Source of the DNA: Taiwanofungus camphoratus
Lineage: Eukaryota; Basidiomycota; Agaricomycetes; Polyporales; Taiwanofungaceae
DNA: 64,000 bases
Direction: 5' to 3'
Assembly (NCBI GenBank): GCA_003999685.1
Contig: CP021220.1
Span: forward strand, 3,038,001-3,102,000
Shown here: one piece after another, positions 22,944 through 38,975 of the stretch
Position numbering within the stretch: the stretch's first letter is position 1
Layout of the letters: each line of letters starts with the position of its first letter
Program-made: the position numbers and the translations under genes
Notes under the pieces: model-generated
Told to the model about the DNA's origin: nothing
The model's database searches: none
What the model saw: only the letters and a program-made list of their open reading frames with translations

Positions 22944-24782
22944 ATGAACATCATCCAGCAATACCAACGAATGGCGACGGAATATATCTTCCATGTATTA
23001 TTAGCAGCATTGGGCATCGCCACACTTATACTGGTGCGTGCATCCTCTCATGTTCTGTAGGAGTTAACCGACTCGGACTGGTCAGAATGTGGTGGTGTTT
23101 CTCGTCGGACTGCGTTTACCTTTCGCAAAGCCCAAGTCGGCTCCTATATCTTCTCTGCCTTCACGGCCCAAACGCAAAAGACGCACACTCCCGGTACAAG
23201 ACAAGGCGCTCCTACAAGAACAACTCGACCCTCTTGATCCCTGCGAGGCCGATCCTCTGGCAATTGATGAGCACGAGTCTCAAGCCACACCCACGCCTAC
23301 GAAGAAACGATGGTCGTCTCCTGCCAAATTCTTTTCGCCCGACTTCTTCCCCTTCAGTCCTCGGCCGTCCATCTGCTCAGACGCCACATCGACAACGCTC
23401 TGCTCCCCCTCACCTCCTCGATACCACCCAGAACTCTCTCGTGTCTCAAGCGCAGGCTCCTTGGCCGAAGCCTCTTTCTCAAAGTGTCCCTCCACGCCTT
23501 CGAGGCCCTCATCGCCTTCGAGGCCATCGTTCTTCACAGCCCACCGTCCAACCATGTCTGTTCGCCTTCCCAGCATCAGCCTGCTCACCACAAAGCTCCG
23601 AAGGTCTTCTACTGTGGCTGATCCGGGCGAAGTCGACCGACCACGGGCTGCATCTGATCCCTGCGTTTGGGCTGAAAAGCGGTCTCCGCCAAGCGAGCCC
23701 CCTGCGCTTGCCCGTCGAGCGTCGACGAAGCCTACATCGCCTCGATCGAAGTGCCAGACATCGTCTAGGCCATCCGCGTCCCATGCGCGCTGCTCGTCGA
23801 GAAGTCCACCTTCTGTCGTTCCGCCCCGAACGTCATCGAATGCACCTCAGGCTTTACCCCGACAAGTGCCATCAAGTGCATCCCAGGCTTCACCACGCAG
23901 AATGTCTTCACATGCTTCACAAGCCTTGCCACATCGCACGCCGTCAAGTTCGCCTCATGTTCGACCACGTCAGATGTCCACTCCTGCATCGCCGCGACGG
24001 CAGAGGACTGGTGCGGGCGCCGAGGGCAGTCGTGGAGCTCCGCAGTCAGAAGAGGTCCATACGACATTTGTGAATCCCTTCAGAATCAAACCTCGTCGGG
24101 CGAAGACGCTCTCGCTCCGTCAGTCTCGTTCCTTCTCTGCTTTTAGAGTGGCTGCTCTTATATCCGTGTTTGTACAGCGTTCACAAAGCATAAGTCTGTG
24201 GATCCATGCAACTGCGAGTCAGAGGCACCAAAGGCATGTCATTTGTCCACATCTATAACATACTAAGGCCAATGCAAGCTCCAGGGTTCGGAGTCCCCGA
24301 AGAGCCAAGAGGGTTCTGATCCAAATCACACCTCGTCCTGCAAGGAGTCAAAGTCACATCCGACCCGCCGGCGGTCCCTCAGCTCCTATTTTAACATCAA
24401 CGTATCCATCCCTGCCGCGCTTCGCCCTCCAGGCCTCAAGCGCTGTAGAACTATCTCTGCAGCTCCTGCCTCTGTGCCCCCAACCGCTCCCCGAGTACCC
24501 CGTACGCAGCCATACGGCCACCCGCACTATGCGCGCATGCCGACCGACGTGAAAGTAGCGCGTGCGCCCTCGAAGGTACAAAGTTCTTCGTCCTCACCCC
24601 AGCCGCGAAGAAAGAGGAGCCAGATGGAACTCGAGCAAAGTCGCGGGGCGCCCAGGAACGAGAGGCAACAAGCTGCTCGAGAACCGCGGACTGCAGCAAG
24701 GGAGACGGTGCGGACGTCAAATGCACTTGGACTATCTTTCAATGAGGACGACAGGGCGCATCGACGGGGCACTCGACATTGA
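22944..24782 (+). CDS. Membrane-anchored Ser/Pro/Arg-rich protein of unknown function
   Basis: A short first exon (22944-23033) joins in phase at 23086. Residues about 13-45 form one long hydrophobic segment, YIFHVLLAALGIATLIL followed by NVVVFLVGLRL, close to the N-terminus. The following residues are basic (FAKPKS, RPKRKRR), so the tail is probably cytosolic. About 400 residues of low-complexity Ser/Pro/Arg sequence follow, with repeated SQAxPRRxSS-like units at 23830-23960. A further exon begins at 24285 and reads in frame to the stop at 24782. The donor before it could not be fixed (candidates at 24148, 24166, or a GC donor near 24236). I do not recognise the family. Such proteins are common in Agaricomycetes, poorly conserved, and named hypothetical. 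Confidence 0.55.
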
Positions 24783-25189
24783 GTGAAGGTGCCGTGGCAA
24801 GTGGAAGGCAACACTTCTTCATCAACCTTTCCCACATTCGCATGTCACATTCAGTCTCGGCTCCATTTCCAACGATACCAGTGTAAAATAGCTGCATTCA
24901 CATCTCATGATACCTGCAATGTCCCAAGACACGTCTATATCACGCATATAATCATTATAATATTGTTATTTGTTACTTAGATCTACTCAATAAACGTTGT
25001 TAACCATGACACTTTGAAGTACTGTGAAAGTTTTATTGAGCGACATCTCTAACTGAATCGCAGGTCGCCACTAGGTGTATCATAAGTTCTATAGCGTCAA
25101 ACCATCGTTCTCCAAGAGTGCCAACATAGCATGTAATGTGGGATTAGCCTGTCCCACATTGAGCATCATAGGCTCGTCGATGCATTGCT
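24783..25189. other. Convergent intergenic stretch
   Basis: AT-rich 3' flanks of two convergent genes. I see nothing else. Confidence 0.5.
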
Positions 25190-28100
25190 TCAGTTGTATA
25201 TCCAAGAAACGGCTATGGGAATGGAGCCATCAGTCAGGATCCCAATACGACGAGACGGGAATTGCGACACAAACCGTAATTGATTGACAAGGACGCCAAT
25301 TCGCGGCCATGCCTTTAGCTTTATACAAGCGTTTCTGTTTCCGACTGTCAAGCCTCCGCCGATGTGGTTGACCGTCACCGGACCCCCGAACAACAGCAGG
25401 CCATAGATCGGAACTTCCGTGGCGTCTCTCAAGAATACCTTGCTTGTCGCCTGCTTCTGGAAGTATGTCAAGAAGGGCGACTTCCAAACTGCCTCGCCGA
25501 ACAAGACGGATGCAGGGTGCAGAAATACTCGTCCCTCCTTTAGGTCAAAGACCTTGAACTCTTTCGCTACATTGTCTCGTTGCACCGTCCCCGCCTGCAC
25601 CCGGTCAAACTTGATTGCAGACCTGGGTAGCGACACGCGCGCAATGCGAGGCCATAACCCGCCCATGATCACTGCCTTTACAAGGTTTTCATTCGCCCCG
25701 TTGGTGTTTAGTACCGGATCTGACGGCTGGGACGATGGGGGGATGAAACCGAGCTCGGAAAGCGAGGAAAGGAAATCTTGGCGAAGTGATGTGATATCTC
25801 GGATTGTAGATGCTGAGATGAAGTTCTGCCCAGACAAGATCAGCTACGGAGAAGGACAGGCATGACCCTGACTGACGTCTTCGCAGAATGCTCTCAAGGC
25901 GTTTTGCGAACTGCCCTCCGATCGAAGGCGCATACAACTGTCATAGGCGTTCACGTCTGTCAAGAGATCGCTGTTTCCTTTAAAGAAGCGCAATCGTGCG
26001 CTGTTGAATGCCTGGGATCAGCCAACGAAGCCAGGTCACTGGAAAGTATTCAGATACACACCGAGAAGCTTCTTCTCGTTTGTCCATCGGGCTCACGAAT
26101 AAAGGCTTCGACGACAAGCATGCTGCCACAGTGAGCACGGGATCCAAGCATTGAAATATGGTCCCCAGAATTAACATCTGTCATAATGTCAATTTCAATT
26201 CCCGGTAGAATGCTGCCTTCAAACCTTTCCCAGGCGAAGATCAATGGGAAGTATGGCCTGGCGCGGCGTCAATGATGACTACCCTTTTGTGTGGAAGAGA
26301 GCATACCAGGTGTCGACCCAAGGACGTTAAATTACCATCCGCGTCCACGGCAGCCAACTCCTGCAGGACATCGAGGGCACTGTCCATGGCCGTTACGTTT
26401 GGGGGGTCCAACGCACGGGATAAGAATGACTTCGCTCATGTAAGAAACGAACCTGTTACTAATGATCTATGTCGCACCTTTACGTCGTCATGCATCACTT
26501 TTACGGCGAGCGCAATGCTCTCCAAGGGGACTCTTTTTATCTCGGGGACCGGGAAAGCAGCCATTGCCTTTTCTTGCAGTCGTGTATAAAGCTTGTAACA
26601 GACACCAGGTTGTGTACGACCTGCTCTCCCTCGCCTTTGTCTAGCAGCCGCTCGAGTGACCCATTGTTCCACCAGCCTTGTAAGGCCCATCTCAGGATCA
26701 TATTGGGTCTCCTTGACTTTCCCCGAATCGATCACATAAAGTACGTCATCAATGGTTATAGAAGTCTGAGGCAGGTCAACTTTGATTTAGCCTAATTTGA
26801 CGCGAGTAATATATCAGCTTACTTCTGCTACGTTGGTAGCCGCGATAATTTTCCATTCGGATGTATGAGTAAACACTAGGCGCTGCTCGTCATTTGATAA
26901 GTTTGCGTGAAGGGGGAGCACTCTCGCTTTGCCGATTTTCTGCAACTTTTCTATGCATTGGCGGATGTCTTGGATGCCTGGTAGGAAGATCAGAATGGCA
27001 CCACGCTTTTCTGCGGTTTGAATTGTGTATTTGACAAGTGCCAGAATAAGCTGCACAGCGGTAAGAGTAAGCGTACATTTCTTCGTGACAAGAAGAGCAA
27101 CTTACATCAAAATCAATCCTATCTGAGAGGCTTATTTTTTGGATTGCGTGTATGGATTCACCATCGATGCCCCTTTCCTGTAGTTCATCCGCGAATATTT
27201 GTTCCTCAATCATAGTATCCTTATTTCTCCTTGCCGGCCTTGACGCCAGAGGGCGATAATCGATTAAAGGCACGATATCTTCCAGATACCTGCCGCAGTC
27301 AGTCATGCTGTGGATGATGAAAGCAATCTTATACTGACTTGTCTTCGACCGGATACGTGAAACCGGGAATGGTGAGTAAAGGAGCGTTGTTGAAATATCT
27401 GGAGAAAACTTCATGATTGATGGTGGCAGACATCAAGATAACTTTCAAGTCGCGGTGTGACGTCAACAATTCCTTAAGCTCGAACAACAGAAAATCACTG
27501 TCCACAGAACGTTCATGTACCTAGAAAGAATACGGCAATGTTTAGTTATTGACCACGAGCGCAGGCAAATTTGGGCAATAACCTCATCTACAATGATATG
27601 GGAGACGTTTTGCAATCTATCTCCAGTTGCTAAACGTCGTAAGACGACGCCCGTCGTACAGAACATCAACTTGGTTCTTTCACTTTGCTTCCTTTCGCCA
27701 CGTATAGCGTACCCAACCGAGCCGTCGTCAAGTCTCTCTGCAGAAACACGGGCGGCAACGCCTAAAGCAGACAGTCTCCGTGGCTGCGTTACGATGATCG
27801 ACGCTTTGGCCCCATGTCCTGCTAAAATGAGCGAATCGAGCACGAATTGAGGGACTAAGACAAGACGGGCTTAGTATTATATGAGTGCAGGGTGGTGCCC
27901 TTTTACCTTGTGTTGTCTTTCCGCATCCTGGCAGCGAACGAAATCAGATCAGTACTACGTTGAATCACCCTCCACACCCACCAGTTTCTCCAACGACGAT
28001 TATACACCGATGTTTTCCCAATAATTGCAAAAAGTGGTCTTTCGCTGAGAATGCCGGTAATCGCATCCTTGCCTTAAGGATGCATGCATAGTTGGCGTCC

Positions 28101-30042
28101 CTGCGTATAGCCTCGAAGTCCTCCTTTACACGAGCATCGGTGCGATCATCTCGTGCTCTCAAGACTTTCCTCCGTGTGTTGGTCGAGGTTCTTGAAGATC
28201 GCACATTATCGGAAGATCTGTCCTCGGATTCCTGCTGGATCGATGCTTGAGGGAGAAGATGCCGTAACACAGCAGAGACATCCGGAGGTCCGTTGTCTTC
28301 GATAGCAACCCATTCCTCTTCCAAGAGTCTCACAGCAGCCATGATCACACTCTCACCTGGCTCCAGTAGCACACCATCCTTGAACGTTGATAATAGTTTT
28401 GAAACCAGATGAAGTCGGATATACGCCGGCACAGAACTCGACGTGATATACATCGGTGGAGGATCACCATGGGTAGATAATGCATGGTTAGGCAGCGTCG
28501 TCACAACGAGTGTAAGGGGAGCAATGGGAAGGGGTACAATGAGCTGGGACGAATCTGCAAAATGCGCTCCCAGGGATTCGAGTTCCTCCTCGTCCACAGG
28601 AAGCACGTTGGCTGCTGCATGCGAGACCATATCTTCCCAATCTTCTCCCATTAACCTTCTGTTCAGAGCTGTAAGCAATAGGTCCCAGTTCCCAGCCAAC
28701 CGTTCATGAGACAAACACTCCTTCACGACGTGGGCAGGCCATCCGCATTCCTTAATAGCTTTGTCCTCAATCCAGCGCTCCTTCAAATCGTCAGTTCCAG
28801 CATGTTTGGAAGTGATGAAAGAATTGGATGAATTTATGGAGGGGAGGAACCGCTGGGGAAGATCGCATTCTGGAACGTGAAGGATCAGGTATTCAATACA
28901 AGCTTGGAGCGGGGGTAAAGCATTTAGGAAGTTAGAGGTCAATTGAGATCGCTGAGAGAGAGCAGTGATGGCGCTCCGTGCTTGCGCGGGCATGAAACCC
29001 AGAGAAATAAGTTGCTGAAGCACTTGTGGTGCTTCCTCCGAAACGATGGTGGATGGCTGCGAGTCTTCAGCTTCTGGATAGAGGGACATCGACTTAACAA
29101 AGAGGTGAGTGTTAGTGCTAGGTACAGTAAAGGACCATTGTCACCTGTTTTATGGCACTTTCTACGACGTCACGTAGTGCGCTTGCCATTTTTGCTTCTG
29201 GGGCGTTCTCAAACTCCTTCGAAAGCTGGGGTTTTTGTTCGACAGCATTACCTCGGGCTGAATCCTCTCTCCTCTGAACGGCCTTCGCCTGCCGTTCCTC
29301 GACTGCCTTTCGAGCGGCAAATGGGTCTGCATCATACATCCACTTCTGATGTTCGGGTATGCCTTTTTGTTCGGCAGCTAGTTCATTCCAATACTCACGG
29401 GGTCCAGGAGGAAGAACACGATTGAGCTGAATTCCGTTGCAGAACTGACCGAACACCAAGTCATCTGTAAGTGCTCTTGTCACATAACGGCATGTACTGA
29501 CCCGATATAAAGCATACGTCGCACCCCAATGGCGCGCTTCGAGGGCACTGGGCACAATGTACGGGGGATGAGGTTCCAGACGCACAGATTCTTTTTGAGA
29601 CGTCCTCTTATTTATTCTGCTTAGCATTATAGAAAATGCATAACCATTACTTTGCTTTCGCTACATCATAGTAATGGCAGACGCGATGTACATGAAGCAC
29701 TTCCCCACTCACGGTATCCACAATAGGCTTTTCCCAGCCGTTCTTCTGGCATCTGTGATCCACAATGAGTCAACCAGTCCGGACAAGTGGGTTCTAGGAA
29801 ATGTGGAATCGTAAGAGGCAAAAGTTCTACCAGGAATGGTATGGCTACGAGCAGTAGTTCAAAGTGAAAGAAGAGTGACCGCAGCACCTCTCATTAAGCA
29901 AGCTCAAAGGATATTTGGATCCAGGGGGAAACAACGGTTTGTCTTCTGAAGCTATGCCGGTTTGTGGCTGAGCGGCGGACTTCGACGACCTCGACGAATT
30001 CCCAGCATTTCCTGACTTGATAATTCCTCTTCTTATGGGCAT
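25190..30042 (-). CDS. DHX57-like DExH-box RNA helicase (YLR419W/ucp12 type)
   Basis: A large multi-exon gene, about 1,400 residues. The N-terminal exons give [18 protein letters not shown], then [33 protein letters not shown] and [14 protein letters not shown], a pattern I recall from the fungal DHX57 group. Next are a UBA-like segment ([20 protein letters not shown]) and an RWD-like region. The helicase core has motif I GETGCGKTTQ (formed by splicing), [16 protein letters not shown], a DEVH box ([13 protein letters not shown], also spliced), [12 protein letters not shown], and motif [21 protein letters not shown]. The HA2 and OB-fold region follows ([23 protein letters not shown]). DHX57-type proteins are thought to act on RNA in the cytosol, possibly at ribosomes; the substrate is not settled. 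The start is taken at MPIRRGII. The start lies 264 bp from the start of the divergent Prp22 gene. Confidence 0.85.
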
Positions 30043-30306
30043 GAACAACGACAGAAAAGAAAGCCAATTGTTCAGGGATAGTGTGCACTTCTCATGTGTC
30101 TAGAGCGGCTTACAAGATGATGCGGAAAAAAGCGTTTCGCAAGCTGAGGGTGGACCTCCCCTTACGGCAGCACTAGCGTTGGTGCTACGACTGTCTGGAT
30201 TAAGGTAAGTCACACCCGTGACACTCTCGGTTACGTAATGAATTTGCTAAGTGCTTTCTGGAGCCCACGGCACGCAATCTCTCAACTTGTCCATGTCGTT
30301 CTCATT
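30043..30306. promoter_or_regulatory. Divergent promoter of two RNA helicase genes
   Basis: The 264 bp between the start codons of the DHX57-like (minus) and Prp22 (plus) genes must hold both promoters and 5' leaders. I see no clear TATA box or CACGTG site. Confidence 0.5.
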
Positions 30307-34134
<3,828 letters not shown>

Positions 34135-34595
34135 ACCACGTATCGTGTCAGCGTATAAAACATGTATCCTTATGTTTTGGCCCCATTCACTCGCACGTCG
34201 TATTGTGCCCCTCTCCCATGTTAAATAGTCTGCTACTTGCTATACCACTCAGAGGCTACCGTAGTGATCAGGAGCATATATTTTCATATTGCGTGTGAAT
34301 AGCAGATTGATATCCGTCTGATTGTAGACATAGAACATAACAGCCCTTAGGACCGAGCTCTACCTTATGATCCACATCCCGGATGACTTGATGTGGAGAC
34401 GACATTCCATAATTCTACAACTTGTGACCGGAGGAGCTGACAAGTCCAGGAATCTACAACTGGTATCAGTCATGCGAGGAGGATGCCATGCGGCGAATAA
34501 AGCGGTGATGTTCCAATTGAACTAACATCGGAATCATGAGTACCAAATTCGCACCACTGTGAGATGGACAGCCCACTTGTTATCGACGGCAACGT
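34135..34595. other. Convergent intergenic stretch
   Basis: Holds the 3' flanks of Prp22 and the NXT1-like gene; no coding or repeat signal is supported. Confidence 0.5.
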
Positions 34596-35197
34596 CTAAC
34601 CGACAAATCTCATCGCATCCGCGTTTACATAATACTTCGCTACCTCTCCAGTTTTGGACGGAGGTGCGTTCGGATCGGGGACCAGCATGAATGTTTGTGC
34701 GAACACCCGTGGCTGACCATCTACAGATTTGCTTGAGGTAGAAGAGGGATTGCCGGCTGGACCACGGCCGTGCACTACTGTGCCTGACACAGTGACTAGA
34801 AGGGAAGGTGGTTGACTGCCTACACTTATGGATAGGAATCAACAATAGGATCAATGGATGGGAAGCACAATCATAACAACTGACCCGGGATAGGGTGGCA
34901 ATCGAAACATTGAACTTCGTGTTTTGTGACAGGCATGGCACTGATGAGCTTCCTGACACCTTCGGAACCTTGGAAGGGCTTTCCATTCCATGTCAATGCA
35001 GAAGATGGACGATAAAAATTTGGTAAATCATCGACACGTGTGGCAGAATCGTAAGTCGAATAGTACAGACGAGTGAAATGGTCGGCAGCACGCGTGGCGA
35101 TCTCAATGCTGCGATAAGACAAGATGAGGACCTGTTAAGCTTGTTGAAGACATGGCAGTGGAGGAAAGGCTCACTCGTTTTGCGTGAGGAATGACAT
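34596..35197 (-). CDS. NTF2-like mRNA export cofactor (NXT1/p15 type)
   Basis: Short first exon MSFLTQN joins by a split codon to IEIATRAADHFTRLYYSTYD. Then come LTWNGKPFQGSEGVRKLI, MPVTKHEVQCFDCHPIP, and after a second intron LLVTVSGTVVHG and QPRVFAQTFMLVPDPNAPP, ending EVAKYYVNADAMRFVG. This is the whole NTF2 fold, about 160 residues. The pattern fits p15/NXT1, partner of the Mex67/NXF1 mRNA exporter at nuclear pores, better than NTF2 itself, which imports Ran and is shorter (about 125 residues). A CACGTG box lies 85 bp upstream of the start (35282-35287). The choice between NXT1 and another NTF2-like protein rests on recalled motif similarity. Confidence 0.8.
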
Positions 35198-35281
35198 GGT
35201 CTTGGACATATACTGTGATATTCCGAAGTATTCAATTACTCATTGGCAAGTTGTTGCGATCACAGAACGCCTCAGTTACTT

Positions 35282-35287
35282 CACGTG
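35282..35287. promoter_or_regulatory. CACGTG box upstream of the NXT1-like gene
   Basis: The palindrome TCACGTGA lies 85 bp upstream of the minus-strand start at 35197, a usual distance for a bHLH-type factor site in a compact fungal promoter. Confidence 0.4.
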
Positions 35288-35379
35288 ACGCGTGGCTACC
35301 TGTCACGCTCCTTTACCCCCTTCTTGCATATGCAACTCTCGGCGGTTCTAACAACAGCAATCTTGGGACCATTCGAATC

Positions 35380-36903
35380 TCACTGCAAAAAAGAGTACAA
35401 CATACTACCCATGAAGGTATGCATTTTCCATATCCTATAGACTTGGTTATACATGTCTCTCGACTTCGCGATCCGTTCCCAGGTTCCATTCAGACTCCTC
35501 TCACGCGGGAGTTCGGATGGCATCTGGTCGCCGTTCCACCCCATCGTGTTCCGTGCCCATGCTAGCAAACCATGATTCTGGGCCCTATGGAAATGTCTTG
35601 TAGCCTACTGCAAATGGTGAATTAAAATGTCTTACCTTTCTGTTCCTTATTCTTAGTCTTCTGATTCTCCTGCCGATCCATTCTGCTGATGTTGATCCAG
35701 TCTCGAAGTTATCATCGGGTGCCTTTGCTACTGCATCGGCAATTGTCGCGCTCTCCTCTCGTAGCGCACGAAGTATCACGGAGTTCCGTGGCCGCGTGAA
35801 AAACGTGACAGAGTATCTTTCAAATTGTGACTGCGCTCCTGGAGGGGGCCTTCCGCATAGCACCCTTAGTGCTATGTATGTGAGTCATCATCTGAAGTGG
35901 CTTACATGACACGATGGAGGTTCGACCGCAAAATTCCACCGCTAAATATTGCTAAAGCGTCGCCGACATTACATACCGCATGTCCAGGAATGGGCTACGT
36001 TTTTTAAGCAATTCTGTTCAAGTTATCTTGTGGAGACTGGCTTACCTTGATGTAAAACCATTTCTGCGAACCAGGTGGCATGACTTGTAAACCACCTAGT
36101 CGATTATGCACAAACGACTATGCAATCAGCATGTTCATCAATATGTGTCACTCGAAAGGAGTGCTTTCTCACTATTGTGCCGAAATCAGTGTGTGCACCG
36201 ACACCTGTTGTTTCTTGATCCGGAGGTGTTTTGATACAACGGGCCTCACTGCCACTCGGTTCCTCGGTGGAGTGAAGTTTGGCGAATTTTCCCTCAGGCA
36301 AGCCTAGCCGTGCCTCGAAGACGGCAAGAATCGTGTTATTCACCTCCATGGACTTGCGCACGAACGGGATAATTGCATCCTCCATCCGCGCGTCGACAGT
36401 CGATGGGTATGTACGATGCACTGGTCTAGGCCATGATAGGGCGTCGTCCTGCGCTATGTTGAGGAATTCGACATTGTCTCGGGTGCCATGCACGTCCGTT
36501 TGAATGGTGCCGCGTGCCTTGTATCTGTTTGTATCTGTTAATGCAGGTCATGGGCCTATCATGGATATAAATCCAGTACCCGAAGGAATCTCCGTTGTCT
36601 CCCTGCTCATATTGCATCTTCTCCTCCAAAGGTAGGTTGAATGTTTCCATACCCATGTCAAACATGCGATTAACTTCTTCTCCCACCCCGTGATTTTTCA
36701 GGCTGCATATAGAGCAGTTTTCAGTTCTGCATGTAGTGTGGTACGGACAGCACTCACTACCAGAATCCTAGCTCGGTCCCAGCTTTCCATAGTTTGTCGA
36801 TTTCTTCTTTGTCTCCACTCTTGATGAGTCCATAATCGACAATCAACAGAGGATGTGCGGGCACATCGTCCGGAAAGGGTGCGACTGCGGTAAGGCCAGG
36901 CAT
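35380..36903 (-). CDS. 2-oxoglutarate/Fe(II)-dependent oxygenase (isopenicillin N synthase-like)
   Basis: The start is [18 protein letters not shown], followed by [20 protein letters not shown] and [10 protein letters not shown], the DIOX N-terminal domain. The double-stranded beta-helix core contains the iron triad: [10 protein letters not shown] (His and Asp), and SNLHRV (distal His) after an intron. ERYSVTFF supplies the Arg and Ser that hold 2-oxoglutarate. The linking exons read [19 protein letters not shown] and [20 protein letters not shown]. About 390 residues, like plant and fungal members that hydroxylate small molecules or carry out ring closures. The substrate is not predictable. 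No secondary-metabolism genes lie next to it. The last exon (from about 35533) is the least certain part, and the stop could lie further in if another intron follows SRDM. Confidence 0.85.
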
Positions 36904-38474
36904 TCTGTAACATGCCACGAGTTTAGAGATTGAAGTACCGCAGTTTGCAGTGCCCTCTTATATCATAGCTGGGAGTCTAAGTCCGGACACACCCACCACT
37001 ACTTACCGGTGATCTTCGGGTCTACGGCATGAACATTGGTGGACTAACCCAGAATAGAGGCAAAGGCTCATCATGACGCGCCTCACAATAATGTCGCCAG
37101 CTGTTTCTTGACGAATTTCCAATATAATCGCTATCTCTACACTGCACACCAGAATTTGAGACTTATAGAGAAGTCACAGATAGACCGCATTCTTCAATTG
37201 CGACTTTACATGACACAGGTTCCTGGTTCTCATCCACCCGCCGGACCCCGGTGTAATAGAGTGTGCACGGCATATCTCTGGAACACCCACTAAGTTACCG
37301 GCTCCACGTGGACGGCGTTCTCTTGAAGCAGTTTACTTCCGCCGGACTGTCGAAAGGGTTTGCAGCCGACCTCCCAGGGCCTCCACACCAATTATGTACT
37401 GGTAAGCTATCGGCTTCCTTTCCGAGGCGGCATCTTCAAAGGGGACCATCAAACCCGATCCAGATATAAGGCTCAGATGAACAATGGAAAGGCGCCTGGC
37501 CCTTGTCGGCAATTCTATGAACCTATTTGACACTGACATGGAAGTCTTGATACAGGTCACCGGGTCAGGTTCCGAGGGCAGAAATCTAAGCCCCTTGCTT
37601 GTATATTCTCAACAATTATTGGGGTCCCGTGCTCGGATCCGCTCATTTCGCGGCCTAGTAGAGACGGTGGCACAAGGCATATCAGTTGCGATCAGATCTT
37701 GATGTGACAAATTGGGCGTGGTATGATAACTTACAAACCTAGCTAGAGCAAAATCGGTTTCTCAATAACCAAGTCAGCAATCGTTGAATTGAATTTACTC
37801 ATCTTCACCGAAGGCCGGGACGTGAAAAATCAGTGTCATCCCCTCATTTCCAATACAATTCGACGACTCCAGATTTTCAAACAGCGTCAATGGTGCACGA
37901 ACGTACCAATGCTCGGTGTCAAATGAATGAGAATTAAAGTGCGTGGAAAACTCCCGATCAGTCCTAGTAGCCCGGTGCGGGTTGTGGAATTGATATTGTA
38001 TTATATCTGTGCCCATGAAAGCAGAGCTCCGGCAGTGTAGGCAAAAGCATAATCTCCAGAACTTTGGAGAGCTTTGATACGCCATGGGAGCTGTCCGAGA
38101 CAGCGACAGCTTGCTAAAGGAAGTTTGGTGATAAAATCGTCGCGAAACCCTCACAGGATATATTCAGCCTCCGGCGACATTCTCCTGCAAGTTATTGTGC
38201 GTAGACAGGCCCCGGGAAACTTCCCTAAAGGTTTATCCGTTTATAGCATATTTGAGGGGCCAAAAATCACACTTTCCCTGATTGCATATTTAAGGACCCG
38301 AAGGGTTTAATGATCAATCCTTATATGAACATAGCATATCTCAGGGCTGATCTCACCGACCAGACCCATACCCAGTTGCTACTAGTAGGTGCATATGGGG
38401 CTCAAAAATTGTAGCAAATTCTCAGATGGACCTAACTCAAAACCGAGGAGGGTCGTCACACCGTGACCATCATG

Positions 38475-38476
<2 letters not shown>

Positions 38477-38504
<28 letters not shown>
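38477..38504. repeat. (GAT)n microsatellite
   Basis: About nine tandem GAT units on the plus strand, in non-coding sequence. Confidence 0.9.
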
Positions 38505-38505
<1 letters not shown>

Positions 38506-38639
38506 ATTCAGTTATTCTCCTTCAAGCAGCTGTATGCTTACGGTGGAGTTTAGCCAAATCCATACAAACAACGGGATTTCAACTAATTTCAATCATGCGA
38601 TGCCACTTTTCGCCCCAACTCCTTCTAACGTTTGCCCAA

Positions 38640-38975
38640 ACGGTTGCTACCCTCGGCCCGTGCCGTCGAAGGGTAACGGTTACTGAGGGTCTCGGCCCAT
38701 GCCGTTTGAAGATCGCTCCGCAATACCCGGACAAGGGCTGCCGAGGCCCGGCGAGTTGAATCTCCGAACGCGACAGCGTCGAAGGTGTTAGCTTGGCCGG
38801 GTTTAGGTGGGGTTACGTAATCGGTTTAAAGAATAAATTAAGGGGGGGAATATAAATGGTTGGGTGGGGCAAGAATAGAGGTGCGGGAATCGAACCCGCG
38901 AGTCTACCAAGCAAGTGCCATGGTGCCCTCCAGGTGGTTTAACCCCTTCACCACCGGACCCCGGTGGAGGCAGTC
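38640..38975 (-). mobile_element. tRNA-derived SINE
   Basis: On the minus strand an A box TGGTGAAGGGG (38953-38943) and a perfect B box GGTTCGATTCC (38896-38886) stand at tRNA-like spacing, with a GCGGG/CCCGC T-stem around the B box. The 5' seven bases do not pair with the bases after the T-stem, so it is not a functional tRNA. A body of about 240 bp follows toward lower coordinates, with a repeated block like CTCGGCCCRTGCCGT seen twice (near 38653 and 38692, plus-strand sense). The 3' boundary and target duplication were not found, so the ends are approximate. SINEs are copied by a LINE reverse transcriptase. Confidence 0.6.

Noticed and set aside
37235-37265. A CCGGACCCCGGTG segment resembling the SINE head
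   Set aside because: Similarity is limited to 13 bp and no A or B box follows at tRNA spacing.
37795-38154. Minus-strand frame of 119 codons with a CLHC motif
   Set aside because: Slightly gene-like but no recognised domain and no consistent exon chain; too weak to call.
38880-38960. Possible functional tRNA gene on the minus strand
   Set aside because: A and B boxes are present but the acceptor stem does not pair, so it was called a SINE head.
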